Assembly (NCBI GenBank): GCA_035519355.1
Contig: DATIWM010000078.1
Span: 1 to 14,465, forward strand
Direction: 5' to 3'
Source of the DNA: DAOMFB01 sp035519355
Lineage (GTDB): Bacteria > Acidobacteriota > Thermoanaerobaculia > UBA5066
Length of the DNA: 14,465 nucleotides
Notes under the pieces: generated by a model
Told to the model about the DNA's origin: nothing
The model's input: the letters and a program-made list of their open reading frames with translations, nothing else
The model's database searches: none
Part shown: positions 1-6,195 of the stretch, piece after piece
Layout: each line of letters starts with the position of its first letter
Numbering within the stretch: the first letter of the stretch is position 1
Position numbers and translations under genes: made by a program

Positions 1-70
1 ACGAAACGGGGCCGACGACGGGTTGCGCATAGCCCGCCACGACGTTCCGGTATGCAAGTAAGGGCGTCAT
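1..70 (-). CDS. Metal ABC transporter ATP-binding protein (ZnuC-like), N-terminal fragment
   Basis: The reverse strand has an ATG at 70-68 that overlaps the TGA stop of the binding-protein gene in an ATGA junction. The frame stays open for 23 codons to the window edge. The peptide begins MTPLLAYRNV and continues with AGYAQPVVGPVS. This is the usual first strand of an ABC nucleotide-binding domain, where the line just before the Walker A region reads like 'NV.AGY..PVV.PVS'. No Walker motif is visible because the gene leaves the window. The gene follows a ZnuA-type protein in the same direction, so it is expected to be the ATPase that powers the same metal importer, with a ZnuB-like permease further out. 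I see no Shine-Dalgarno ahead of the ATG, so translation is probably coupled to the upstream gene. The family call rests on 23 residues plus context. Confidence 0.72.
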   Translation of the reverse strand, partial: MTPLLAYRNVVAGYAQPVVGPVS

Positions 71-951
71 TTCGAGGAGGAGATGGCTTCCACCCAGCGG
101 CCGATCATCGCAAAGTAGGCGTTCGCGTCTCCTTTTTCCCCGACCTCGGGCGAAAGGCGGATCGCCTTCCAACCGAGCTTTCCCGCGAGAAACTCGGGAC
201 CCTGCGCCGGCTGGTAGTCGGTGAAGAGGATCTCCCCTCTCTTTCCCGAGAGCTGCTGGACGAGGTCCGAGAGGTGTTGTGCGGTCGGCGGGATGCCCGG
301 CAGCGGCTCGACGTAGCCGAGAACCGGGACGCCGAGGAGAAGGAGGAGGTAGTTGGCGTCCTTGTGATAGAGAACGACGCCGGGCGCTCCGGCCGCCTGC
401 TCCTTCCATTTCGGGACCCGTTCGGCGACCACCTTCGCGAAAGACTCGGCGTTAGCCCGGTAGGTTGCCTCGTGCGGCGGGTCGAGCTGGGCGAGGCGCC
501 CGGCCAGGGCGCGTCCGACGGCGGCCATCCGCTCGGGGTCGAGGAAAAGGTGCGGGTTTCCCATCGGGTGGACGTCTCCGCGCGAGCGGTCGGTGTCGCC
601 GCTCTTCTCGATGAGCGGGACCTGAGCGGCCGCCTCGAAGTATCCGCTCTGGCCGGGGAGGAGCTTCGCGTTCGACGCGCCCTGGAGGGCGGCCGGGAGC
701 CAGCCCACCTCCAGCTCGGCGCCGACGGCCACGAGGAGGTCGGCGTTCCGGAGGGCGATGATCATCGTCGGCTTCGCCAGGAGGAAGTGCGGGTCGCGGT
801 CGGGCGGCGCGAGGACGGTGACCTTCACGCGGTCTCCTCCGACGGTCCGGACGAGCATCCCGAGGTCCGACGTCGTTGCGACGACGTTCAGGGCGCCGTT
901 CGCCGCGCCCGCCGCAACGAGAAGCATGGTGAGGAGGGCGGTCTTCATCAT
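67..951 (-). CDS. Metal (probably zinc) ABC transporter substrate-binding protein, ZnuA-like
   Basis: This is a periplasmic cluster A-I binding protein of 294 aa that captures a divalent metal, most likely Zn2+ (Mn2+ possible), and delivers it to an inner-membrane ABC permease. Residues 1-19 are a signal peptide, and the mature chain starts with the family-typical 'LNVVATTSDLG'. Likely ligands are His55 (DRDPHF), His134 (GNPHLFLDP), His196 (LYHKDANY) and Asp245 (FTDYQ). The last sits where zinc proteins often have Glu or Asp. The His/Asp-rich loop of many ZnuA proteins is absent; the corresponding stretch (about 115-130) is short with a single His128. AGGAG lies 4 nt before the first ATG and 7 nt before a second ATG at 948, so either may be used. 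The gene sits 10 nt after the porin gene and overlaps the ATPase gene. The metal-uptake role is firm; metal identity is inferred. Confidence 0.9.
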   Translation of the reverse strand: MMKTALLTMLLVAAGAANGALNVVATTSDLGMLVRTVGGDRVKVTVLAPPDRDPHFLLAKPTMIIALRNADLLVAVGAELEVGWLPAALQGASNAKLLPGQSGYFEAAAQVPLIEKSGDTDRSRGDVHPMGNPHLFLDPERMAAVGRALAGRLAQLDPPHEATYRANAESFAKVVAERVPKWKEQAAGAPGVVLYHKDANYLLLLLGVPVLGYVEPLPGIPPTAQHLSDLVQQLSGKRGEILFTDYQPAQGPEFLAGKLGWKAIRLSPEVGEKGDANAYFAMIGRWVEAISSSK

Positions 952-961
952 CGGACTCCTG

Positions 962-2416
962 TCAGAACTTGTGCGCCCCGTGGACGCCGAGGCTCACCTG
1001 AAACTGGAGGAAGAACTGGGCGAAGGACTGCTGGACGCCGTTGAAGGGAGCGCTGCACCATTCATACTGGGCGCGAAAGCGGGAGAACTCGGTCGGGTTG
1101 ACGGTGAGCGCCGCGCTGAAGCGGCGGGTGGTCCCGAAGTTTTCCTCGAGGCCTCCGGTTTCGAGCCGGTTGGTCAGACCGGCCATGTCCCACCGGAGCC
1201 CCGCCTGCAAGCGGGGGAGGAGTCCGTAGACCGCCTGGACGTAGAAGCCGTTCTGCTGGAGCTTTCGCGGTGTGTCCACCGGAACGAGGTCCCCCGACAC
1301 GGTGTGGAGGTTTCTCTGGCGGGTCAGGAACTCGCCCTGAACCGTCAGGTCTCCCTGTCCGAAGGGGCGCGGGTCGTCATGCTTGAAGACCGCGTCGAAG
1401 CCCCCGAACCAGCTCGTCCCCTGGCTCGCCACGTCGCCGACCTGGTCCTGGAACATCGTGTCGTAGCCGCCGGAAACGCCGAGCTGGAGGGCGTCGGAGT
1501 AGCCGACGTCGGGCGAGACTTTGACGAAGCCGGTGAAGAGTCGCGGGCCGGCCTTCGACGAGAGAGCGAGGTTCTCGTCCGGGCCGAGGTAATTGGCGAC
1601 GCCCGGGTTCGTCCCCTGCAGCGCCTCGGCGCCGACGAGGAGGTAGACGGGCGTCTTCGGGAGGTACTCGACCTGGACCCCGACCTCGTCGATTGCGCCG
1701 CCGAGGAGCATCGCGTACGGGAGGTTCTGGTCGACGAAATCCCACTGGTGCGGATGTTGTTTGTTGGCGTAGCCGATGTCGCTGAAGAACTGGCCCGCCT
1801 TGATCGAGAGGCCGGGGAGGAGCTTCCGGGTCCGGATCCAGGCCTCTTCCATCCCGATCTCGTCCGGGCTCACCGTGAGGATGGCGAGGGCGTCGAAATA
1901 GGGGTCGACGGCGGCGGAGAAGGCGAACTCGGTTTCACCGAGGTTAAAGCCTTGCGACAACTCCGGGAGCCCTCCCACGCCGGTGTTCGTGAAGCCATCC
2001 GCATTCGAATAGAAAGCCGGTGCGTGGCCTTTGTGGTCGTCGGCGTAGTAGAGCCCTTCGGCAATGACCGAGAGGGCGGGGTTGAAGGACGTTCCCGAGG
2101 TGACCTGTCCCGTCTCCCCCCACGTTGCGACGGGATAGGGGGTCAGCCCCGGGCTCGTCACGGGACCCGTCTTACGGTTTTCGGCCGCGGGCGGGGTCGG
2201 TGACGGCGTCGGAGTGGGCGTCGGGGCAGGGCTGGCGGTCAGCATTCGCTTCAGCTCCTCGAGCTGTCTCTGCATCTCCGCCTGCTCCTTCTGGAGCGCT
2301 TCGATCTTCTTCTCGAGGGCCTTCCGGTCCTCTTCCGGCGTCTGGGCCGGGAGGGGAAGGGCTGGAATCACGCCGACGCCGATGAAAGCGACGAGGGCGG
2401 CCGTTCGCAAGTGCAT
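962..2416 (-). CDS. Outer-membrane beta-barrel (porin-like) protein with coiled-coil neck, metal-uptake operon
   Basis: The protein has 484 aa. A signal peptide (about 1-24) is followed by a heptad-patterned coiled coil of Glu, Lys, Leu and Gln at about 28-59, then a Thr/Pro-rich linker at about 61-79. A long domain with alternating polar and hydrophobic strands follows and ends in Phe, the usual C-terminal signal of Bam-inserted barrels. The coiled coil plus Pro-rich neck recalls porins that trimerise or touch peptidoglycan. Histidines cluster in YADDHKGH, KQHPHQWDF and the last residues, GVHGAHKF, which could bind metal. A strong AAGGAG stands 5 nt before the ATG. The gene lies between a small His/Cys protein and the ZnuA-like gene in one transcription unit, so I infer that it passes zinc or another metal through the outer membrane. 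It has no TonB plug that I can see. A general porin role remains possible. Confidence 0.8.
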   Translation of the reverse strand: MHLRTAALVAFIGVGVIPALPLPAQTPEEDRKALEKKIEALQKEQAEMQRQLEELKRMLTASPAPTPTPTPSPTPPAAENRKTGPVTSPGLTPYPVATWGETGQVTSGTSFNPALSVIAEGLYYADDHKGHAPAFYSNADGFTNTGVGGLPELSQGFNLGETEFAFSAAVDPYFDALAILTVSPDEIGMEEAWIRTRKLLPGLSIKAGQFFSDIGYANKQHPHQWDFVDQNLPYAMLLGGAIDEVGVQVEYLPKTPVYLLVGAEALQGTNPGVANYLGPDENLALSSKAGPRLFTGFVKVSPDVGYSDALQLGVSGGYDTMFQDQVGDVASQGTSWFGGFDAVFKHDDPRPFGQGDLTVQGEFLTRQRNLHTVSGDLVPVDTPRKLQQNGFYVQAVYGLLPRLQAGLRWDMAGLTNRLETGGLEENFGTTRRFSAALTVNPTEFSRFRAQYEWCSAPFNGVQQSFAQFFLQFQVSLGVHGAHKF

Positions 2417-2461
2417 GGCATCTCCTTCCTGTCGCGTTTTGTCGGGAATGGGGAACGCGCG

Positions 2462-2758
2462 TCAGGCGGAGACGGCCGGCGGGCTGCGGGGCGAGGTGCT
2501 CGAGACCGGGGGCGGGGCGGCGAGCCGCTCGATCGCGGGCTCGGCCGGACGGGGTCTTTCGGCGACAGGTGAGATGAGGAAGGCGACGCCGGCACGCGGT
2601 GCATCGCCGACGTGCTGCCGGGCCGCCTGGCAGGCGGGGCACCAGCGGTCGTCGAGGCTCCCCTCGTGCCGGTGCGGGAATCCTTCGAACGCGAAGGCGA
2701 GCACGACGGCGAGAATCGCCGCCACGGCAAGCGCCCGTCGCACCCTTTTCGCGTTCAC
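2462..2758 (-). CDS. Small secreted or membrane-anchored His/Cys protein, first gene of the metal operon
   Basis: This is a 98-aa protein of no family I can name. Residues 1-24 are a basic start plus a hydrophobic segment, either a signal peptide or a membrane anchor. Just after it come PHRH (His29, His31) and CPAC (Cys40, Cys43), then His49, which makes a plausible metal- or redox-active patch. The rest is Ala/Pro-rich and probably disordered. The shape resembles DUF2946-type small proteins, which carry a CPxC motif after a membrane segment, but I would not assign it. The start is uncertain: GTG at 2758 has a pyrimidine-rich leader with no Shine-Dalgarno, and a GTG at 2743 is an alternative. 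The gene lies 45 nt ahead of the porin gene in the same direction, which suggests a role in metal handling. It is probably real because codon use matches its neighbours. Confidence 0.6.
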   Translation of the reverse strand: MNAKRVRRALAVAAILAVVLAFAFEGFPHRHEGSLDDRWCPACQAARQHVGDAPRAGVAFLISPVAERPRPAEPAIERLAAPPPVSSTSPRSPPAVSA

Positions 2759-2813
2759 AGAGAAGGAGATTACCAGCCTCGGATGGGCCGAGCGTCTTTA
2801 CGACCGCGAAAGC

Positions 2814-2819
2814 TAGAAT
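2814..2819 (+). promoter_or_regulatory. Candidate -10 element (TAGAAT) close to the start codon at 2829
   Basis: TAGAAT differs from the sigma-70 -10 consensus at one base. It ends 9 nt before the ATG at 2829, so a transcript starting 6-7 nt downstream would have almost no leader. No Shine-Dalgarno precedes this ATG. I could not find a convincing -35 hexamer at the usual spacing. Confidence 0.4.
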
Positions 2820-2828
2820 GGGCCGCGG

Positions 2829-3200
2829 ATGAGACGGATCCTAGGCTCCGTTCTCGCGGCGTTACTTCTGGCGCCGCTGGCGGCCGGCCCGGCCCGGCGG
2901 ACCGTGCCATTCGTCCACCTCGCGGACTGCTGCTGCGACGCCACAACGCCGCCGGACAAGTGCTGCTGCCGGACCGGCGAGCGGGCGCCGGGCGGCGTGG
3001 AGGGGATCGGGAAATCCTGCCGTTTCCCGCTCGGCTCCCCGGAAGCGGCACGCGACGGCACCGATACGAAAGCCCTTCTGAGCTGGCACGAGGATTCTTC
3101 TCCCGCCCCCCGCGCCGCGGCGGCTCCGGAGGTCCGGCCCGGGCCGCCCGGCTCTCCGTGGCTCTGCGCGCCCGACCACGTTCCGCTCCTCCCCGCCTGA
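2829..3200 (+). CDS. Secreted cysteine-rich small protein with two CCC clusters
   Basis: This 123-aa protein belongs to no family I recognise. A signal peptide covers about 1-20 (MRRILGSVLAALLLAPLAAG). The mature chain carries CCC at 34-36, CCC at 45-47 with eight residues between, then Cys64 and Cys113, eight cysteines in all, with His30, His87 and His116 as extra possible ligands. Such thiol clusters fit soft-metal binding (Cu, Zn) or a disulfide-stabilised periplasmic peptide. The C-terminal third is Pro/Ala-rich. The gene is divergent from the metal-uptake operon across a 70-nt gap, and is followed 84 nt later by a barrel gene whose mature start is also cysteine-rich, so a metal-related role is a fair inference. 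The ATG at 2829 has no Shine-Dalgarno but has a -10-like TAGAAT nearby. The strong GC bias at third positions supports a real gene. Confidence 0.6.
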   Translation: MRRILGSVLAALLLAPLAAGPARRTVPFVHLADCCCDATTPPDKCCCRTGERAPGGVEGIGKSCRFPLGSPEAARDGTDTKALLSWHEDSSPAPRAAAAPEVRPGPPGSPWLCAPDHVPLLPA

Positions 3201-3212
3201 TACCGGATCGAT

Positions 3213-3234
3213 TCGGGACAACCCGACTCTCGGG
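3213..3234 (+). other. Two overlapping, mutually exclusive short hairpins upstream of the barrel gene
   Basis: TCGGG (3213-3217), CCCGA (3222-3226) and TCGGG (3230-3234) occur in order with loops of ACAA and CTC. The central CCCGA can pair perfectly with either neighbour but not both. GATTC (3210-3214) and GAATC (3234-3238) add an outer dyad. No T-run follows, so this is not a classical terminator. It could be an operator or a small leader switch, or chance in GC-rich DNA. Confidence 0.3.
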
Positions 3235-3284
3235 AATCAGGACAGGCGCTCCCCGTGACGTGGGGGCGCCGGAAGAGGAGTTTG

Positions 3285-4226
3285 ATGATGAGAGGAACTC
3301 GATCGCGAACCCTGTTCTTGGGTTCGGCGGCCGTTGTCTGTCTCGCTCTCGTGATCCCCTCGCGAGCGCGCTCGTGTTCCATTTGCCGGTGCGGCGACCC
3401 GACGTTCAATGCCCTCGGAACGGACGTCTTTTCCGCGGGAGCGTTCCGGATCGCCGTCGACTGGGACCGGATGGAGAAGTCGCAGGGCCCGCCCGAAGAG
3501 AGCGAATCCCAGGTTTCGAACACCGTCACGGCCACGGTGTCGTACTCCTTCGGTGACCGGCTGAACCTCGTGGCCCGGGTCCCGTACAGCTTCAAGTCGC
3601 TGACGGGCGCGATGGACGGGGTCCCGGAGACCACGGACACGCACGGCCTCGCCGACCCGGAGTTCTTCGCCTGGTTCCGGCTCTGGGCCTCGCCCCTCGA
3701 GGCGGGGATCGGCCGGCGGACCTGGGTCTCGGTCCAGGTCGGCGTGAAAACCCCCTGGGGGCAGGACGACCTGACCGGCCCCGACGGCGTGCGGCTGGAC
3801 GAACATGCCCAGCCGGGTACGGGCTCGACGGACGTCTTTGCTGGCCTCGGGGGCTTCTATCTGCTCGACGTCGGGTCCTCGCTGTTCGGGTCGGCGCAGT
3901 ACCGGTGGACCGGGACGAACACGTACGGCTACCAGTACGGCCGGATCTTCCTCGCCAACTTCGGCTACGAGCGAAAGCTGGGCCCGGTGGTCGACGCGGT
4001 CCTCGAGCTGAACTATCGCTGGGCCGGCGAGGACACCGTGGATTCCTCCGGGGAGAAGGACCCCGACACGGGCGGATCCATTCTCTACGTGACCCCCCGC
4101 GTTCTCGTGAACCTCGGAGGGGGCTTCGTGGCGCGGGCCTCCATCCTGATCCCGACGTTCAGGAGCCTGAACGGCTACCAGACGGAAAAGGCCATCGCGA
4201 GCGCCGGGCTGACGTACTCGTTCTGA
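3285..4226 (+). CDS. Predicted outer-membrane beta-barrel protein with CSICRC mature N-terminus
   Basis: The product has 313 aa from this start. The signal peptide is about 1-29 (basic MMRGTRSRTLFLG, then a hydrophobic core). Directly after it comes CSICRCGDPTFNALG, with Cys31, Cys34 and Cys36. The remainder alternates in a beta-strand pattern and ends in TYSF, a terminal Phe typical of outer-membrane barrels. Its overall look resembles the 'MetA-pathway of phenol degradation'/putative transporter barrel group (Pfam Phenol_MetA_deg-like). I call it only by fold; its substrate is unknown. The CxxCxC at the new N-terminus could bind metal or heme-free iron, or face a periplasmic partner. AGGAG lies 4 nt before the ATG at 3285 and 7 nt before the ATG at 3288, so both beat the upstream GTG at 3255. 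It may be co-transcribed with the Cys-rich gene before it. Confidence 0.72.
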   Translation: MMRGTRSRTLFLGSAAVVCLALVIPSRARSCSICRCGDPTFNALGTDVFSAGAFRIAVDWDRMEKSQGPPEESESQVSNTVTATVSYSFGDRLNLVARVPYSFKSLTGAMDGVPETTDTHGLADPEFFAWFRLWASPLEAGIGRRTWVSVQVGVKTPWGQDDLTGPDGVRLDEHAQPGTGSTDVFAGLGGFYLLDVGSSLFGSAQYRWTGTNTYGYQYGRIFLANFGYERKLGPVVDAVLELNYRWAGEDTVDSSGEKDPDTGGSILYVTPRVLVNLGGGFVARASILIPTFRSLNGYQTEKAIASAGLTYSF

Positions 4227-4249
4227 CGCGGCGGACCGCGCGCCTTCCC

Positions 4250-4255
4250 TATACT
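4250..4255 (+). promoter_or_regulatory. Candidate -10 element (TATACT) 6 nt before the GTG start of the ATPase gene
   Basis: TATACT matches the -10 consensus at five of six positions and stands out in very GC-rich surroundings. It ends 6 nt before the GTG at 4262, and there is no Shine-Dalgarno between them. This fits a promoter giving a leaderless mRNA for the three-gene export operon. A -35 box is not obvious. Confidence 0.45.
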
Positions 4256-4261
4256 CGTCCC

Positions 4262-4966
4262 GTGGCGATCCTCGAGGCGCGCGGCCTCACCCGCATCTAC
4301 CGCCTCGGAGAGGAGCGGATCGCCGGCATCCGGGACGCGAGCTTCTCGGTCGCCGGGGGGGAGTTCGCCGTCCTTGCCGGCCCTTCCGGGAGCGGCAAGA
4401 CGACGCTCCTGAATCTCCTCGGGCTTCTGGACCGCCCGGACGAGGGGACGCTTCTCTTCGAAGGGCGCGACGTGTCGGACGTCCCAGACCGCGAGAGGTC
4501 GCGACTCCGGCGCGAGCGGATCGGCTTCGTCTTTCAGACCCACCAGCTCGTCCCGGTCCTGACGGCCCGGGAGAACGTGGCGCTCGCCCTCTGGATCCGC
4601 GGTGTCGCCGAGGGGGAGTGCCGGCGCCGCGCCGGCGAGGCGCTCGACGCCGTCGGGCTGCCGGGTCTCGCGGAGAGACGGCCGGACGCCCTTTCCGGAG
4701 GCCAGCGGCAGCGCGTGGCCGTGGCGAGGGCCCTGGTCGGGCAGCCGGCCGTCATCCTCGCCGACGAGCCGACGGCCTCCCTCGACTCGGAGACGGCTCT
4801 CCGCCTTCTCGACCTCTTCGACACGCTCCATCGCGAGCGCGGCGTGGCCTTCGTCTTCTCGAGTCACGACCCGCAAATCGTGAGCCGCGCGCGCCGACGC
4901 CTCCGTCTCCGGGACGGGCGGATCGAGTCGGACGACGAGTTGCCGGCCGGCGGAGCCATCGCATGA
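4262..4966 (+). CDS. ABC transporter ATP-binding protein, LolD/MacB-type
   Basis: This is a complete 234-aa nucleotide-binding domain of the LolD/FtsE/MacB branch, which couples ATP hydrolysis to extraction or mechanotransmission rather than to substrate import. Visible motifs are Walker A GPSGSGKTT (40-48), the Q-loop in FVFQTHQLVP (Gln92), signature LSGGQ (144-148), Walker B VILADEP with catalytic Glu169, a D-loop SLD, and the switch His202. All catalytic residues are present. The GTG start follows from homology: residue 1 begins the usual 'ILEARGLTRIY' first strand, and the frame further upstream only antisenses or overlaps the barrel gene. The stop overlaps the permease start as ATGA, so the two are translationally coupled. 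With the permease and the LolA-like protein downstream it probably forms a lipoprotein- or lipid-export complex. Confidence 0.92.
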   Translation: MAILEARGLTRIYRLGEERIAGIRDASFSVAGGEFAVLAGPSGSGKTTLLNLLGLLDRPDEGTLLFEGRDVSDVPDRERSRLRRERIGFVFQTHQLVPVLTARENVALALWIRGVAEGECRRRAGEALDAVGLPGLAERRPDALSGGQRQRVAVARALVGQPAVILADEPTASLDSETALRLLDLFDTLHRERGVAFVFSSHDPQIVSRARRRLRLRDGRIESDDELPAGGAIA

Positions 4967-6195
4967 GTCTTCGCTGGTGGCGCCTCGCGGGCCGGAACCT
5001 TCTCCGTCACCGGCGGCGGACGTTCCTGACCGGCTCGATCGTGGTCGTGGGCTTCGTGGCCGTGACGATGACGGCCGGCTTCATGGCTCAGACGTTCAAT
5101 GCCCTCCGGAAGGCGACGATCGACGGCCTCGGCGGGCACGTTCGTCTCTTCGACCCGCGGGCCGAGGGCAAGACGGACGAAGAGGCGCAGGCCTTCCTTC
5201 TCGACGACTGGGAGGGGCTGGCGCGCCTCATCCGCGAGGACCGGCGCGTGGTCCGTGTCCTTCCGAAGCTCTCCTTCTTCGGCCTCGCGGTGAAGGGGGA
5301 GAAGAGCGTCGCGTATCTCGGCACGGGGACGGACCCGGAGCTGGAGAGGGCCTCGGGGTACGCCCCGGAGATGGTCGTGGACGGAGCCTTCTTCTCGAGC
5401 GGAGACGCCGACGAGGTGATGCTGGGCGCGGGCCTCGCCCGGTCGCTCGGGGCGAAGGCCGGAGATCTCATCACCGTGATGACGACGACGCCCGACGGGG
5501 CGCTGAACGCCGTCGACGCCGCCGTCACGGGCATCCTCCAGTACCCGATCAAGGAGATCGACGACCGGCTTCTGTTCCTGCCGTACCGGGCCGCGGCACG
5601 ACTCCTGAAGGCGGAGGGAAAAGTCCACGTCCTGGCCGTCCGGCTCGCCGACGACGACCAGACCGACGCCGCCGCGCGGCGCTTTGCCGAGGTCGCCCGG
5701 GCGGCCGGCCGGCCGGTGGCCGTGAAGACGTGGCTCGAGACGGCGGCCTTCTACAAACAGGTGCGCCTCCTCTACATCGCCATCTTTCTCTTCACGGGCC
5801 TCGTCCTCGCCGTCGTCATCGTCCTCGCGGTCGCCAACACGATGACGATGTCGGTCTTCGAGAGGACGCGGGAGATCGGGACGCTCCTGGCCATCGGGAT
5901 GGACCGCGGACAGGTGAAGAGGCTCTTCCTCTACGAGGGGCTCCTTCTGGCCGTGGGCGGCGCCCTTCTGGGGGCCGCCGCCTCGCTCCTCGTCCGGGCG
6001 ATCCTCAACGCGATGGGACTCCAGATGCCCCCGCCGCCGGGGGGTACGCGCGGGGCCGTCCTGATCGTCCGCTTCTTCCCGATGGCCTACGTCGTGAGCT
6101 TCGCCCTGATGACGGCCACGCTTCTCGTCGCTTCGTGGTGGCCCGCGCGGCGGGCGTCCCGGTTGAACCCGGTCGAGGCGCTCGCGCATGTCTGA
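4963..6195 (+). CDS. ABC transporter permease, FtsX/LolC/LolE/MacB family
   Basis: The inner-membrane permease has 410 aa and the four-helix MacB/LolE topology. TM1 is at about 20-42, a large periplasmic domain (MacB_PCD-like) spans about 45-265, and three helices follow at about 269-291, 323-348 and 373-392. The FtsX-domain hallmark ERTREIGTLLAIG (300-312) follows TM2, and the C-terminus has the usual PARRASRLNPVEALA. It pairs with the ATPase encoded just upstream (4-nt overlap). Its stop overlaps the start of the LolA-like gene by 8 nt. Only one permease is present, so the complex would be a homodimer, unlike the LolC-LolE heterodimer of E. coli. The substrate is not visible from sequence. 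The LolA-like neighbour favours lipoprotein or lipid release over macrolide efflux, and no MacA-like adaptor is encoded here. Confidence 0.9.
   Translation: MSLRWWRLAGRNLLRHRRRTFLTGSIVVVGFVAVTMTAGFMAQTFNALRKATIDGLGGHVRLFDPRAEGKTDEEAQAFLLDDWEGLARLIREDRRVVRVLPKLSFFGLAVKGEKSVAYLGTGTDPELERASGYAPEMVVDGAFFSSGDADEVMLGAGLARSLGAKAGDLITVMTTTPDGALNAVDAAVTGILQYPIKEIDDRLLFLPYRAAARLLKAEGKVHVLAVRLADDDQTDAAARRFAEVARAAGRPVAVKTWLETAAFYKQVRLLYIAIFLFTGLVLAVVIVLAVANTMTMSVFERTREIGTLLAIGMDRGQVKRLFLYEGLLLAVGGALLGAAASLLVRAILNAMGLQMPPPPGGTRGAVLIVRFFPMAYVVSFALMTATLLVASWWPARRASRLNPVEALAHV

Noticed and set aside
758..2203. A 481-codon plus-strand frame opposite the porin gene
   Set aside because: Glu/Arg/Val-rich shadow of the porin. 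The porin on the other strand has a signal peptide, a Shine-Dalgarno and a terminal Phe.
2200..2240. Tandem DNA repeat in the GTCGG-rich stretch of the porin gene
   Set aside because: It encodes the Thr/Pro linker. The repeat is at codon level and imperfect, not an independent repeat element.
2759..2828. A Zur- or Fur-type box in the divergent gap of the metal locus
   Set aside because: I found no AT-rich palindrome of the known forms. The only notable element is the -10-like TAGAAT.
3255..3284. GTG at 3255 as the start of the barrel gene
   Set aside because: It would put ten extra, mostly charged residues before the signal peptide. AGGAG at 3276-3280 points to the ATG at 3285 or 3288.
2612..3556. 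A 314-codon plus-strand frame overlapping the divergent gap and the Cys-rich gene
   Set aside because: Arg/Pro-rich translation with no signal peptide. It spans the promoter gap and is out of frame with the better-supported Cys-rich gene and barrel gene.
2813..3640. A 275-codon minus-strand frame opposite the Cys-rich and barrel genes
   Set aside because: Ser/Arg/Pro-rich without a signal or domain. The plus strand carries two signal peptides and a ribosome-binding site in the same stretch.
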